DNA of 64,000 nucleotides from Pannonibacter phragmitetus DSM 14782. Lineage in GTDB: Bacteria > Pseudomonadota > Alphaproteobacteria > Rhizobiales > Stappiaceae. The stretch covers positions 18,503 through 82,502 of the forward strand of contig NZ_KB908234.1 in NCBI RefSeq assembly GCF_000382365.1, given 5' to 3'. Positions 1 through 9,655 of the stretch are shown piece after piece. The notes beneath the pieces were generated by a model, which was not told where the DNA came from, made no database searches, and saw only the letters and a list, made by a program, of their open reading frames with translations. The stretch's first letter is position 1, and the number at the start of each line of letters is the position of its first letter. A program made the translations under genes and the position numbers.

Positions 1-837
1 GGTGAGTACCGGGTTGTAGAGGCTTTCGGCCGCATAGGCGACCGCCTGCTTCAGGTCATCCGGCAGAGCTTCCCAGGCCTTCATGTTGACCGCGCATTCT
101 TCCGCCGAACCCGGCTCGCCAACGCCCGGCGCGTAGTAGTTCTTGGCCACCTGCTGCAGGCCGAGGGCACTGTCGGACCAGGGGCCGATGAACTCGCCCG
201 CATCCAGCGCGCCGGACTGCAGCGCCTGGAACATGGCCGGGCCCGACATGGCTTCCACCGCCATGCCCAGCTTGGCGCAGACTTCCGAATTGAGGCCGGT
301 GGTGCGGTACTTCAGGCCCTTGAGGTCATCAACGGAGCTGATCTCGTTGCGGAACCAGCCGAACCACTGCGGGCCGGAGTTGCCGCACAGGAACGGCTTC
401 AGGCCGAAGCGGCCATACATTTCGTCATAGAGCGCCTGACCGCCGCCCTGCATCAGCCAGCCGATCTGCTCGATGGCGGTGAGGCCCAGCGGCTGGGAAC
501 CGAACAACAGGATGCCCTTGGACTTGGAGCCCCAATAGGCCGGAACGGCGTGATAGATCTCCGCCGTGCCTTCGGCCACGGCATCGAACACGCCGGGACC
601 GGGGACGATTTCACCGGCGGCGAAAAGCTCCACTTCCAGACGCCCGCCCGACAGGGCGGTGATGCGGTCTGCCAGCATCTGGGCGGCAACGCCCGGGCCC
701 GGCAGGTTCTTCGGCCATGCGGTGACCATGCGCCACTTGGTGATGCCCTGGGCTATGGCCGGGGTGGCAAGGGCTGCACCCGTTGCCGTTGCCGCCGCAC
801 CGATGCCCGCTGCCTTGAGGAAATCTCGTCTTTGCAT
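1..837 (-). CDS. TRAP transporter solute-binding protein, DctP family (3' end outside window)
   Basis: The protein begins with a twin-arginine signal peptide (RRDFLK at residues 3-8, then a hydrophobic Ala-rich stretch ending near ATPAIAQ). It continues with TRAP solute-receptor features: KWRMVTAWPKNLPGPG after the signal, VPGPGVFDAVAEGTAEIYH, and GLKYRTTGLNSEVC near residue 170. It would bind a carboxylate-type ligand in the periplasm and deliver it to DctQM membrane subunits. The start at 837 places the Tat motif at the extreme N terminus. The C terminus runs off the left edge. It follows hutU by 54 bp in the same direction, so it is probably the distal gene of the hut operon. That suggests, but does not prove, a histidine, urocanate or related ligand. 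Confidence 0.88.
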   Translation of the reverse strand, partial: MQRRDFLKAAGIGAAATATGAALATPAIAQGITKWRMVTAWPKNLPGPGVAAQMLADRITALSGGRLEVELFAAGEIVPGPGVFDAVAEGTAEIYHAVPAYWGSKSKGILLFGSQPLGLTAIEQIGWLMQGGGQALYDEMYGRFGLKPFLCGNSGPQWFGWFRNEISSVDDLKGLKYRTTGLNSEVCAKLGMAVEAMSGPAMFQALQSGALDAGEFIGPWSDSALGLQQVAKNYYAPGVGEPGSAEECAVNMKAWEALPDDLKQAVAYAAESLYNPVLT

Positions 838-891
838 ATCAGTTCTCCATCCTGCTGGTTCCACTCAAGAAATGCCTGCTTCTGATTTTTC

Positions 892-2577
892 TCAGTCCTT
901 CAGGATTGCAGGCAGGTTAAGTCCGTTTTCGCGGGCGCAATCAAGGGCGATCTCATAGCCTGCGTCCGCGTGGCGCATCACGCCCGTGGCCGGGTCGTTC
1001 CACAGCACATTGGCAATGCGCCGGTCAGCAGCTTCCGTGCCGTCGCAGCAGATGACCATGCCCGAATGCTGCGAGAAACCCATGCCGACACCGCCGCCGT
1101 GGTGCAGCGACACCCAGGTGGCTCCGCTCGCGGTGTTGAGCAACGCGTTCAGAAGCGGCCAGTCGGACACGGCATCCGAGCCGTCCTTCATCGCTTCCGT
1201 CTCGCGGTTGGGCGAGGCAACGGAGCCTGAATCGAGGTGATCGCGCCCGATGACGATGGGCGCCTTCAGCTCGCCGTTGCGCACCATTTCGTTGAAGGCA
1301 AGGCCGAGCTTGTGGCGCAGGCCAAGCCCCACCCAGCAGATGCGCGCCGGCAGACCCTGGAAGGCAATGCGCTCGCGCGCCATGTCCAGCCAGTTGTGCA
1401 GGTGGGCATCATCCGGGATCAGCTCCTTCACCTTCTGGTCGGTCTTGTAGATGTCCTCCGGATCACCCGACAGCGCACACCAGCGGAACGGCCCGACGCC
1501 GCGGCAGAACAGCGGGCGGATATAGGCGGGCACGAAACCGGGGAAGGCAAAGGCATTCTCCAGCCCCTCGTCCTTCGCCACCTGACGGATGTTGTTGCCA
1601 TAGTCGAGGGTCGGCACACCGGCGTTCCAGAAGTCGACCATCGCCTCCACATGCACCCGCATGGAGGCACGGGCAGCCTTCTCGACGGCCTTGGGATCGC
1701 TCTCCTGCTTCGCCCGCCATTCGGCAACGCTCCAGCCGGAGGGCAGATAGCCATGGACAGGATCATGCGCCGAGGTCTGGTCGGTGACGATATCCGGGCG
1801 CGGGCCGCCTGCCTTCATGCGCTTGACCAGTTCCGGGAACACATCCGCCGCATTGCCGATCAGCGCCACGGACTTGGCCTCGCCTGCCTTGGTCCAGCGG
1901 CCGATCATCGCCAGCGCCTCGTCCAGCGAATGGGTCTTTTCGTCCACGTAACGGGTGCGGATGCGGAAGTCGGCGCGGGTCTCGTCGCATTCCACCGCAA
2001 GGCAGCAGGCGCCAGCCATGACAGCGGCCAGCGGCTGCGCGCCGCCCATGCCGCCGAGGCCGCCGGTCAGTATCCACTTGCCCTTGAGATTGCCGCCATA
2101 GTGCTGGCGCCCGGCCTCCACGAAGGTTTCATAGGTGCCCTGCACGATGCCCTGCGTGCCGATGTAGATCCACGACCCGGCGGTCATCTGGCCGTACATG
2201 GCCAGGCCCTTCTTGTCGAGTTCGTTGAAATGGTCCCAGGTGGCCCAGTGCGGCACGAGATTGGAATTGGCAATGAGGACACGCGGCGCATCCGCATGGG
2301 TGCGGAACACCCCCACCGGCTTGCCGGACTGCACCAGCAGCGTCTCGTTGTCTTCCAGCGCCTTCAGCGCCGCGACGATGCGGTCAAAATCATCCCAGGT
2401 GCGCGCCGCCCGGCCAATGCCGCCATAGACCACCAGCGCATGCGGGTTTTCGGCAACATCCGGATGAAGGTTGTTCATCAGCATGCGCAAGGGCGCTTCG
2501 GTCAGCCAGCTTTTGGCATTGAGCGTGGTGCCGGTGGGCGGGAAAATATCACGCTGGTTATGGCGGGGATTGGTCAT
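892..2577 (-). CDS. hutU: Urocanate hydratase
   Basis: A 561-residue protein of the usual urocanase length. It converts urocanate to 4-imidazolone-5-propionate, the second step of histidine degradation, using tightly bound NAD+. The Rossmann-like glycine segment [18 protein letters not shown] lies near residue 165. Typical urocanase blocks [36 protein letters not shown] and [18 protein letters not shown] are present. I start it at MTNPRHN (2577) rather than at an in-frame ATG 18 bp upstream, because family members begin shortly before the N-terminal FPPTG block. It lies 60 bp downstream of hutG in the hutI-H-G-U minus-strand unit. Confidence 0.97.
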   Translation of the reverse strand: MTNPRHNQRDIFPPTGTTLNAKSWLTEAPLRMLMNNLHPDVAENPHALVVYGGIGRAARTWDDFDRIVAALKALEDNETLLVQSGKPVGVFRTHADAPRVLIANSNLVPHWATWDHFNELDKKGLAMYGQMTAGSWIYIGTQGIVQGTYETFVEAGRQHYGGNLKGKWILTGGLGGMGGAQPLAAVMAGACCLAVECDETRADFRIRTRYVDEKTHSLDEALAMIGRWTKAGEAKSVALIGNAADVFPELVKRMKAGGPRPDIVTDQTSAHDPVHGYLPSGWSVAEWRAKQESDPKAVEKAARASMRVHVEAMVDFWNAGVPTLDYGNNIRQVAKDEGLENAFAFPGFVPAYIRPLFCRGVGPFRWCALSGDPEDIYKTDQKVKELIPDDAHLHNWLDMARERIAFQGLPARICWVGLGLRHKLGLAFNEMVRNGELKAPIVIGRDHLDSGSVASPNRETEAMKDGSDAVSDWPLLNALLNTASGATWVSLHHGGGVGMGFSQHSGMVICCDGTEAADRRIANVLWNDPATGVMRHADAGYEIALDCARENGLNLPAILKD

Positions 2578-2637
2578 GTTTCCTCTCCGGATCATGTTAT
2601 TTCATTGGATTTGCAACAAAAAGGAAGATCTGCGGCT

Positions 2638-3453
2638 TCAGCCGCGCCAGCTGCCTGAAGCGATGGTTTCGAGAATGCTCTTCAAAATGGGCCGCAGCCG
2701 CCCTGCCCGCGCCTCGTCATAGGCGTAAGGCGGAAGCTCGGTGGTGAGATGCGTAGACTGCGCCAGTTCCATCTGGATGGCGTGGAAGCCTTCCTCCGGG
2801 CGGCCATAGTGGCGCGTGGTCCAGCCGCCCTTGAAGCGGCCATTGACCACGCTGCGGTAGCCTTCTGCTTCCCGGCAGATATTGGCGACAGCCTCTGCCA
2901 TCGCAGGCGCGCAGGATGAGCCTTCCACCGTGCCGATGTTGAAGTCCGGCAACGTGCCTTCAAACAGGAACGGAATGTTGGAGCGGATCGAGTGGCAGTC
3001 ATAGAGCACGGCAAAGCCATGAATGGCGTGAACGCGGCGCAACTCTGCCTCCAGCGCTGCATGATAGGGCGCGTGGAAGGCCAACCGCCGGCGCTCGATC
3101 TCTGCCGCATCAGGTGCTTCCAGCCAGATGTTCCCGCCGTCAAAGTCCGTCAGCGGCACAAGACCGGTGGTGTTCTGCCCCGGATAGAGGCTTGCGCCAT
3201 CCGGCGGGCGGTTTGCGTCGATGACATAGCGGTGAAAGGTGGCGGCAACGGTGGTCGCACCGGGCAGCAGCCCGGCATACAGTGTATCAACGTGCCAGTC
3301 CGTATCGCTCAGCACCAGCCCGCGCGCATTCAGCTTCGCCCGGATCTCCGCCGGGACGAAAGTGCCCGAATGCGGCAGCCCCAGAACCACCGGACTGTCC
3401 CCGCGCTCCACCGTCACGGGCGATGCCGGAACGGCCTGATTATCCTGCGTCAT
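2638..3453 (-). CDS. hutG: N-formylglutamate deformylase (amidohydrolase)
   Basis: A 271-residue protein that hydrolyses N-formyl-L-glutamate to formate and glutamate. This is the last step of the five-step Hut route, matching the hutF gene upstream. Family motifs are VLGLPHSGTFVP near residue 23, DTDWHVDTLY near 50, YDCHSIRSNIPFLFEG near 150 and GWTTRHYGRPEEG near 210. The His and Asp residues in these blocks form the metal site in the family. It is preceded by a 207-bp gap after hutH that contains a palindromic repeat, so transcription through it may be attenuated, but no separate promoter is obvious. Confidence 0.95.
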   Translation of the reverse strand: MTQDNQAVPASPVTVERGDSPVVLGLPHSGTFVPAEIRAKLNARGLVLSDTDWHVDTLYAGLLPGATTVAATFHRYVIDANRPPDGASLYPGQNTTGLVPLTDFDGGNIWLEAPDAAEIERRRLAFHAPYHAALEAELRRVHAIHGFAVLYDCHSIRSNIPFLFEGTLPDFNIGTVEGSSCAPAMAEAVANICREAEGYRSVVNGRFKGGWTTRHYGRPEEGFHAIQMELAQSTHLTTELPPYAYDEARAGRLRPILKSILETIASGSWRG

Positions 3454-3531
3454 CTGCGTTCAACCCTTCCCTGTGACCGCTTCGTTCCGTTCATCTGTTC
3501 TTGTCCGGGCGCGCTGGCGCCGCCCCCTGCT

Positions 3532-3622
3532 GTCATCCCCGCGAAGGCGGGGATCCAGTAACCCCTGTCTTCGCCATTTCTGGCGCCGGGGTTACTGGAT
3601 CCCGGCTCAAGACCGGGATGAC
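3532..3622. repeat. Palindromic intergenic repeat element between hutH and hutG
   Basis: Left arm GTCATCCCCGCG...GGGGATCCAGTAACCCC and right arm GGGGTTACTGGATCCCGG...CCGGGATGAC are complementary over most of their length, so transcript from either strand could fold into a long hairpin. This is the layout of dispersed palindromic intergenic elements common in alphaproteobacteria. It sits inside the hut operon and could act as a processing or stabilising hairpin between hutH and hutG. No coding potential is evident. Confidence 0.8.
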
Positions 3623-3660
3623 ACCGGGAGTGAAGGCCCCACTTGGCAGCACATGCCCAC

Positions 3661-5187
3661 TTACGGCCGGAAATCCCCGATTTCCGCCGCAGCAACGAAT
3701 GCCCCTTGCCGCACCAGAGCCGCAGCCGCCTCAATATCAGGCGCGAGGTAGCGGTCTTCCGTCAGTGCAGGCGCATGGCCGCGCAGCATGGCGATGACGG
3801 CCTGAAGCCGTGCCGAGGTCTTCAGCGGCGCGCGGAATTCGATGCCCTGTGCTGCACACAGCGCCTCGACGCCGAGGATGACCGACAGATTTTCGTTCAT
3901 CCGCAGCAGTCGCCTTGCGCCATGCGCGGCCATGGACACATGGTCTTCCTGATTGGCAGAGGTCGGCGTTGAATCCGTGGAGCACGGGGGCGCCAGATGC
4001 TTGTTCTCGCTCATCAGTGCCGCCGTCGTCACTTCGGCGATCATGTAGCCCGAGTTGAGCCCCGGCTCCGGCGTCAGGAACGGCGGCAGGTCGTGGCTGA
4101 GCGTCGGGTCCACCATCAACGCCACGCGCCGCTGGGCAATCGCGCCAATCTCGGCCACCGCCAGCGCGATCTGGTCGGCCGCAAAGGCAACCGGCTCGGC
4201 ATGGAAGTTACCGCCCGAAACAATGCGGCCCTCGCCCAGCACCAGCGGATTGTCGGTCACCGCATTGGCTTCGGTTTCCAGCGTCCCGGCGGCAAAGCGC
4301 AGGAGATCCACAGACGCGCCCAGAACCTGCGGCTGGCAGCGGATGCAGTACGGGTCCTGCACGCGCGTGTCGCCTTCCCGGTGGCTTTCGCGGATGGCAG
4401 AGCCTTCCATCAGCGCCCGCATGCGCCCGGCCACCTCGATCTGGCCGCGATGGCCGCGCAGGGTATGGATTTCCGGCTGCAGCGGCGCGGTGGAGCCCAT
4501 GATGGCGTCGGTGGACAGGGCCGAAATGACCAGGGACGAGGCCGCATTAGACCAGGCGCCGAACAGGCCGATGAGCGCCAGCGCGGTGGAGAACTGCGTG
4601 CCGTTGATCAGCGCCAGACCTTCCTTCGGCCCCAGAACCACCGGCGTCAGCCCTGCCCGCTTCAGCGCCTCGCCACCCGGCAGGCGTTCGCCTTCGTAAA
4701 TGGCTTCCCCGGCGCCGATCATGGCCGCCGTCATGTGGGCGAGCGGAGCCAGGTCGCCCGAGGCGCCGACGGAGCCCTGCGAAGGCACGACAGGCGTCAC
4801 GCCCTTGTCGAGCATGTCCTCGATGAGGGCAATCACCTCCCAGCGCACGCCCGAAGCGCCGCGCCCGAGGCTGAGCAGCTTCAGCGCCATCATCAGCCGC
4901 GTCGCAGCCCGGTCCAGCGGCTCGCCGACGCCGCAGCAGTGGGAGAGGATGAGATTGCGCTGCAGCGTTGCCGTATCCTTGGCCGCGATCTTCACCGAGG
5001 CGAGCTTGCCGAAGCCGGTGTTGACGCCGTAGACACCGACGTCCCCGGCGGCGGCGGCGGCGATGACGGCGCTGGCCGCTTCCACGGCGGGACGGGCCGA
5101 GGGGGCGAGACGGGCGGGCAGTTCCTCCCGCCAGAGCTGTTCCAGCTGCTCCAGCGTAGTCTTGCCGGGCGTGAGCACGAGGGTCAT
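3661..5187 (-). CDS. hutH: Histidine ammonia-lyase
   Basis: A 508-residue enzyme that deaminates L-histidine to trans-urocanate, the first Hut step. The MIO prosthetic-group triad Ala-Ser-Gly is visible in [13 protein letters not shown] (about residues 141-153). Other family blocks are [13 protein letters not shown] near residue 53, [16 protein letters not shown] and [15 protein letters not shown] near residue 285. Its start codon overlaps the 3' end of hutI by 4 bp, so the two are translationally coupled. Confidence 0.97.
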   Translation of the reverse strand: MTLVLTPGKTTLEQLEQLWREELPARLAPSARPAVEAASAVIAAAAAGDVGVYGVNTGFGKLASVKIAAKDTATLQRNLILSHCCGVGEPLDRAATRLMMALKLLSLGRGASGVRWEVIALIEDMLDKGVTPVVPSQGSVGASGDLAPLAHMTAAMIGAGEAIYEGERLPGGEALKRAGLTPVVLGPKEGLALINGTQFSTALALIGLFGAWSNAASSLVISALSTDAIMGSTAPLQPEIHTLRGHRGQIEVAGRMRALMEGSAIRESHREGDTRVQDPYCIRCQPQVLGASVDLLRFAAGTLETEANAVTDNPLVLGEGRIVSGGNFHAEPVAFAADQIALAVAEIGAIAQRRVALMVDPTLSHDLPPFLTPEPGLNSGYMIAEVTTAALMSENKHLAPPCSTDSTPTSANQEDHVSMAAHGARRLLRMNENLSVILGVEALCAAQGIEFRAPLKTSARLQAVIAMLRGHAPALTEDRYLAPDIEAAAALVRQGAFVAAAEIGDFRP

Positions 5188-6395
5188 TCCGAGCCTCCGA
5201 AGATACGGGCATGAAGGGGGTTGAAACCGAAGCGATAGGCGAGTTCCGCCGGGCTACCGGCATTCCAGACGGCAAGATCGGCGCGAAGACCGGGGGCAAT
5301 GCGCCCGCAGTCCGAAAGCCCCAGCGCCCGCGCCGCGTTGACCGTGACACCGCGCAGCGCTTCTTCCACCGTGAGGCGGAAGAAGGTGCAGCCCATGTTC
5401 ATGGTCAGCAGCAGGGAGGTCAGCGGCGACGTGCCGGGATTGCAATCCGTCGCCAGCGCCATCGGCACCCCATGGGCGCGGAAGGCCGCAACAGGCGGCA
5501 CCTGCGTTTCGCGGATGGCATAAAAGGCACCGGGCAGCAGCACTGCCACCGTGCCGGAACGGGCGAGCGCAGCCGCATCGGCTTCGGTTGCATATTCCAC
5601 GTGATCGGCAGAGAGCGCGCCATAGTCCGCCGCAAGTTTGGTGCCGCCGAGATGCGACAGCTGCTCTGCATGCAGCTTCACCGCCAGGCCAAGGCGGCGG
5701 GCCTCATCAAAGACCTTGCGCATGGAGCCAACAGAAAAGGCGATGCCTTCGCAGAAGCCATCCACCGCATCCACCAGCCCTTCCTCCGCTGCGCGGCGAA
5801 GGCCCGGAAGGCAGACCTCATCGAGATAGGCCTCCTCGCGGCCCTTATACTCGGGCGGCAAAGCATGGGCACCGAGATAGGTGGTGCGCACCCGGACCTT
5901 GCGCTCGCTCGCAAGGCTCCGCGCCGCGCGCAGCATCTTCAGCTCGGTTTCGATGTCGAGGCCATAGCCGGACTTGATCTCCACCACAGCCACGCCTTCG
6001 GCCAGCAGCGCATCAAGGCGCGGCAGCGCCGAGGCCACAAGCTCCGCCTCGCTGGCAGCGCGGGTGGCGGAGACGGACGAGACGATGCCGCCACCGGCGC
6101 GGGCGATGTCTTCATAGCTCGCCCCCTCCAGCCGCATCTCGAATTCCCGCGCCCGGTGGCCGCCGTGGACGAGATGAGTGTGGCAGTCGATGAAGGCCGG
6201 GGTAACCAGACGCCCCTCAAGATCACGGCGTTCATAGGCGGCAAAAACCGCCGGAAGATCCGCTTCCGGCCCCGCCCATTCGATACGGCCATCACGGATC
6301 GCAACAGCGCCGTGCTCGACAAGGCCATAGCCGCCGGTCTCCGGCAGGGTGACAAGCCTTGCGTTGGAAAGAAGGGCCGGACCGTGAAGTTCCAT
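5184..6395 (-). CDS. hutI: Imidazolonepropionase
   Basis: A 403-residue amidohydrolase that opens 4-imidazolone-5-propionate to N-formimino-L-glutamate. Metal-binding motifs are [12 protein letters not shown] (about residue 69), a central [11 protein letters not shown], and ATDCNPGTS near residue 315. It is the first gene of the minus-strand hut unit, with its start 75 bp from the divergent hutF. That gap holds the operator candidate at 6423-6438. Confidence 0.97.
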   Translation of the reverse strand: MELHGPALLSNARLVTLPETGGYGLVEHGAVAIRDGRIEWAGPEADLPAVFAAYERRDLEGRLVTPAFIDCHTHLVHGGHRAREFEMRLEGASYEDIARAGGGIVSSVSATRAASEAELVASALPRLDALLAEGVAVVEIKSGYGLDIETELKMLRAARSLASERKVRVRTTYLGAHALPPEYKGREEAYLDEVCLPGLRRAAEEGLVDAVDGFCEGIAFSVGSMRKVFDEARRLGLAVKLHAEQLSHLGGTKLAADYGALSADHVEYATEADAAALARSGTVAVLLPGAFYAIRETQVPPVAAFRAHGVPMALATDCNPGTSPLTSLLLTMNMGCTFFRLTVEEALRGVTVNAARALGLSDCGRIAPGLRADLAVWNAGSPAELAYRFGFNPLHARIFGGSE

Positions 6396-6422
6396 CTTGG
6401 TTTCCCCTGAAGTTCGGTTTAT

Positions 6423-6438
6423 TTATGTATGCACATAA
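6423..6438. promoter_or_regulatory. Candidate HutC operator in the hutI/hutF divergent gap
   Basis: TTATGT-ATGC-ACATAA has perfect 6-bp inverted half-sites. It lies 28 bp before the hutI start and 33 bp before the chosen hutF start. HutC proteins of the GntR/HutC family bind short palindromes of the TGTATA/TATACA type upstream of hut genes, and a hutC gene lies 1.5 kb away. One site here could control both arms. The assignment rests on position and symmetry only. Confidence 0.55.
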
Positions 6439-6470
6439 TAGCCCTGTCAATCAGCAAAGGCGGCGAAAGA

Positions 6471-7895
6471 ATGAGCAGCGCAAAAAACGGAGAAACTCCG
6501 GCAAGTGGCGGAAACCCGTCTTTCGCGGCGCAGGTTCTGTGGGCAGAACAGGCACTTTTGCCCAATGGCTGGGCAGGCGGCGTGACTGTGCATATCGCAG
6601 CTGACGGCAAGGTGAGCCATGTGGCCGCCGGAACGCAGCCCGGGCAGAAGGCCATGCGCCTGGGCCTGCTGCTGCCAGCCCCCGCCAACCTGCATTCCCA
6701 CGCCTTCCAGCGCGCAATGGCGGGCCTCACCGAACGGCGGGGACCTGATCCGCGGGACAGTTTCTGGACCTGGCGCCAGCTGATGTTCCGCTTTCTCGAC
6801 CAGCTGACGCCGGATGACGTGGAGGCGATTGCCGCCTTTGTGCAGATGGAGATGCTGGAGGCAGGCTATGCCACCAATGTGGAGTTCCACTATCTCCATC
6901 ACCAGCCGGGTGGTGAGCCCTATGCTGACCTTGCCGAAATGTCCGGCCGCATCGCGGCGGCGGCTGCCACATCCGGCATTGGCCTGACACTGCTGCCGGT
7001 GCTCTACCAGTATGGCGGCTGCGACAGGCGGGCGCTGGGGGCGGGACAGGTCCGTTTCGGCAATGACATGGACCGCTTCGCCAGGCTGGTGGACGGCGCG
7101 GAGACGGCCTTGCGGGCCCTGCCCGCCGATGCCCGCATCGGCGTTGCTCCGCACAGCCTGCGGGCGGTGTCTGCCGAAGACCTTTCCCGCGCCGCCGCCT
7201 TGCGCCCGCATGCGCCGCTGCACATGCATCTGGCCGAACAGGTGGCCGAGGTGGAAGAAGTAAAGGCCCATCGCGGCGCAAGGCCGGTGGAATGGCTTCT
7301 GGCCAGCCAGCCCGTCGATAGCCGCTGGTGCCTGATCCACTGCACCCAGATGGAAGAGGCCGAAACGCTGGGCCTTGCGGCCTCCGGAGCGGTTGCGGGC
7401 CTTTGCCCCATCACGGAATCGAGCCTTGGCGATGGCATCTTTGACGGCGTTCGCTTTGCCGCAGCGGGCGGGCGCTTCGGCATCGGCTCGGACAGCAACA
7501 TCCGCATTTCACTCACCGAAGAGCTGCGCACCCTCGACTATTCCCAGCGCCTGCGCGACCGCTCGCGTGCAGCCCTCGCCACAGCCGAACGCTCCACAGG
7601 CCGTGTGCTGATCGAGGAGACGGTCCGGGGCGGCGCTCAGGCGGCCGGACGCAAGACGGGGGAGATTTCCCAAGGCTTTCTTGCAGACCTGCTTGCGCTG
7701 GACACGGAAGATGCCAACATGCTGGGCCGCAGCGGCGACACCGCCTTGGACAGCTGGATCTTTGCCGGAGACGACAGGATCGTCAGCGACGTCTGGGCTG
7801 CAGGCCGGCATATGGTCAAGGGCGGACGTCACGTTGCGCGGGACAGTATAAGCCAAGCCTACATGCGGACCATCCGCAAGCTGAAAGACGCCTGA
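6471..7895 (+). CDS. hutF: Formimidoylglutamate deiminase
   Basis: A 474-residue amidohydrolase that converts N-formimino-L-glutamate to N-formyl-L-glutamate plus ammonia, supplying HutG. Metal motifs are NLHSHAFQRAM near residue 72, HMHLAEQVAEVEEV near 252 and GIGSDSNIRISL near 340. WTWRQLMFRFLDQLTPDDVE is typical of the HutF branch of the amidohydrolases. An in-frame ATG at 6429 exists, but it lies inside the operator-like palindrome. The ATG at 6471 follows a purine-rich GGCGGCGAAAG and starts MSSAKNG, so I prefer it. Confidence 0.94.
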   Translation: MSSAKNGETPASGGNPSFAAQVLWAEQALLPNGWAGGVTVHIAADGKVSHVAAGTQPGQKAMRLGLLLPAPANLHSHAFQRAMAGLTERRGPDPRDSFWTWRQLMFRFLDQLTPDDVEAIAAFVQMEMLEAGYATNVEFHYLHHQPGGEPYADLAEMSGRIAAAAATSGIGLTLLPVLYQYGGCDRRALGAGQVRFGNDMDRFARLVDGAETALRALPADARIGVAPHSLRAVSAEDLSRAAALRPHAPLHMHLAEQVAEVEEVKAHRGARPVEWLLASQPVDSRWCLIHCTQMEEAETLGLAASGAVAGLCPITESSLGDGIFDGVRFAAAGGRFGIGSDSNIRISLTEELRTLDYSQRLRDRSRAALATAERSTGRVLIEETVRGGAQAAGRKTGEISQGFLADLLALDTEDANMLGRSGDTALDSWIFAGDDRIVSDVWAAGRHMVKGGRHVARDSISQAYMRTIRKLKDA

Positions 7896-7931
7896 CCGGG
7901 AAACCGGACATGTGAAAACCGGATATGGGGA

Positions 7932-8657
7932 ATGACAAAGGCTGACGCAAACAGGCCGGGCGCAGGAACCGGACAGATCACCTGGCAGTCCATTCAGGCA
8001 GAGGCGCTGCGGCGCATTCATGACCGGGAATGGGCGCCGGGCAGTCTGATCCCGCATGAGGAGGAGCTTGCGGCGGAGTTCGGCTGCGCGCGCGCCACCG
8101 TCAACCGGGCCCTGCGGGAACTGGCCATCCTTGGCATGCTGGAACGCCGCCGCAAGGCCGGAACGCGGGTGCCGCTCAATCCCGTGCGCCGCGCCACGTT
8201 CCAGATCCCCGTCATCCGGCAGGATGTGGAGGCCAAGGGCATGGATTATGCCTATCAGCGGCTGACCCTCGGCACAAAGCCTCTGCCCGCAGCCATCGCG
8301 GCAGCCCTGTCACTGGAGCCCGGCACGCCCTGCCTGCATGTCACATCCCTGCATATGGCGGACGGCAAGCCCTATTGCCAGGAAGACCGCTGGATCAACC
8401 CGGCGGTCGAAGGCGCCGGGGCGCAGGATTTCGTGACCATCAGCCCCAACGAATGGCTGGTGCAGAACATTCCCTTCTCGCGCGGCGGCATCGATTTTTC
8501 CGCCACCAGCGCCAGTGCGATCCTCGCCGACATGCTTCAGTGCAAGCCGGGTGAGGCCCTCTTCGTCATGGAGCGCACCACCTTCTCCGGCGACATGCCC
8601 GTCACCGCCGTGCGGCTGACCTATGCGCCGGGGCACAAGGTCAGCACAGCGATCTGA
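7932..8657 (+). CDS. hutC: Histidine utilisation repressor, GntR/HutC family
   Basis: A 241-residue regulator with an N-terminal winged helix (about residues 18-80: LIPHEEELAAEFGCARATVNRALRELA in shortened view) and a C-terminal UTRA effector domain from about residue 95. HutC proteins release DNA when they bind urocanate. It is 36 bp downstream of hutF and probably cotranscribed, giving autoregulation through the divergent operator. The C-terminal blocks EDRWINPAVEG and FSATSASAILADML are characteristic of HutC rather than other UTRA regulators. Confidence 0.93.
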   Translation: MTKADANRPGAGTGQITWQSIQAEALRRIHDREWAPGSLIPHEEELAAEFGCARATVNRALRELAILGMLERRRKAGTRVPLNPVRRATFQIPVIRQDVEAKGMDYAYQRLTLGTKPLPAAIAAALSLEPGTPCLHVTSLHMADGKPYCQEDRWINPAVEGAGAQDFVTISPNEWLVQNIPFSRGGIDFSATSASAILADMLQCKPGEALFVMERTTFSGDMPVTAVRLTYAPGHKVSTAI

Positions 8658-8672
8658 CGGGACGCGCCAAGA

Positions 8673-9380
8673 TCAGAGCGTCAGCGCTTCGCCCGCCTTC
8701 GGCGCCTTCACCGTGGCTGCCTTGGCCCCCATCGCGGCGATGAAACCCTCTGCCGACTGATCCACCATCGGGAACGAAGCATAGTGGCAGGGAATGACGG
8801 TCTCGAAATCAAAGAAGCGGCTGCAGGCGAGCGCGGCGGCTTTTGCGCCCATGGTGAAGCGGTCGCCAATCGGCACGAGGCCGATTTTCGGCTGATGCAG
8901 CTCGTTGATCAGCGCCATGTCGCCGAAAACATCCGTGTCTCCCATGTGATAGAGCACCTTCTCGCCGGGCGCTGCCAGGACGATGCCATGCGGATTGCCC
9001 ATGTATTTGAGCCCGTCGCCATCCTGACTGGTGGCGGAGGAATGGATCGCCTGCGTCAGCCCCACCTTGAACGGCCCCACATCCACCATGCCGCCGGCAT
9101 TCATCGGGTTGATGTTCGAGATGCCCTTGCCCGACAGCCACATGCAGATCTCGAAATTGGCCGTCACCTGCGCCCCGCTCGCCTTGGCAATCGCCACAGT
9201 GTCACCAATGTGATCGTCATGGCCATGGGTCAGCAGGATGTGGGTCACGCCGGTGCTGGCCTGTTCCACCGTCAGACCGGCGGGAAAGCCCGGATTGCCG
9301 GTGAAGAACGGGTCGATCAGGATCACTGCATCCTTCACTTCGATGCGGAAGGCGGAGTGTCCAAGCCAGGTCAGTTTCAT
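8673..9380 (-). CDS. MBL-fold metal-dependent hydrolase (UPF0173 type)
   Basis: A 235-residue metallo-beta-lactamase-fold protein. The HxHxDH motif is seen as THGHDDHIGD near residue 55, followed by later metal ligands in HMGDTDVFGDM and CHYASFP. Family members begin MKLTWLGHSAFRIE, which fixes the start at 9380 rather than 26 codons upstream. The physiological substrate of this family is not established. It is convergent with hutC (15-bp gap), so it is not part of the hut unit. The 275 bp upstream, to 9655, show no gene. Confidence 0.9.
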   Translation of the reverse strand: MKLTWLGHSAFRIEVKDAVILIDPFFTGNPGFPAGLTVEQASTGVTHILLTHGHDDHIGDTVAIAKASGAQVTANFEICMWLSGKGISNINPMNAGGMVDVGPFKVGLTQAIHSSATSQDGDGLKYMGNPHGIVLAAPGEKVLYHMGDTDVFGDMALINELHQPKIGLVPIGDRFTMGAKAAALACSRFFDFETVIPCHYASFPMVDQSAEGFIAAMGAKAATVKAPKAGEALTL

Positions 9381-9655
9381 TGCAATGCTCCAGACTGAGG
9401 GCGGCCCCGGACGGCCCCCCGGATCGGCAGGGGCGCAAGGGCGGCAATGCGCAAGCAAAGGCCAGGCCGCAACGCGCCATCAGCCCGGAATATAAGCCGC
9501 CCTGCCCGGACAGCAACCTCCGAGGGGGGAACTCTGTTCCGCCGCCTTCCTGCTTGCCGAAACACCTCCGCTGTGCGAGCACTTGCGTCATCTGGCGGCA
9601 GGTCCGGCCTGACTGTCTTTCCGGCACTTATCCTTGATGATGCAGCAACGGCTCC

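Noticed and set aside
3454..3660. Short ORFs on both strands across the hutH-hutG gap
   Set aside because: They exist only because the palindromic repeat is open in several frames. No ribosome-binding site or family resemblance.
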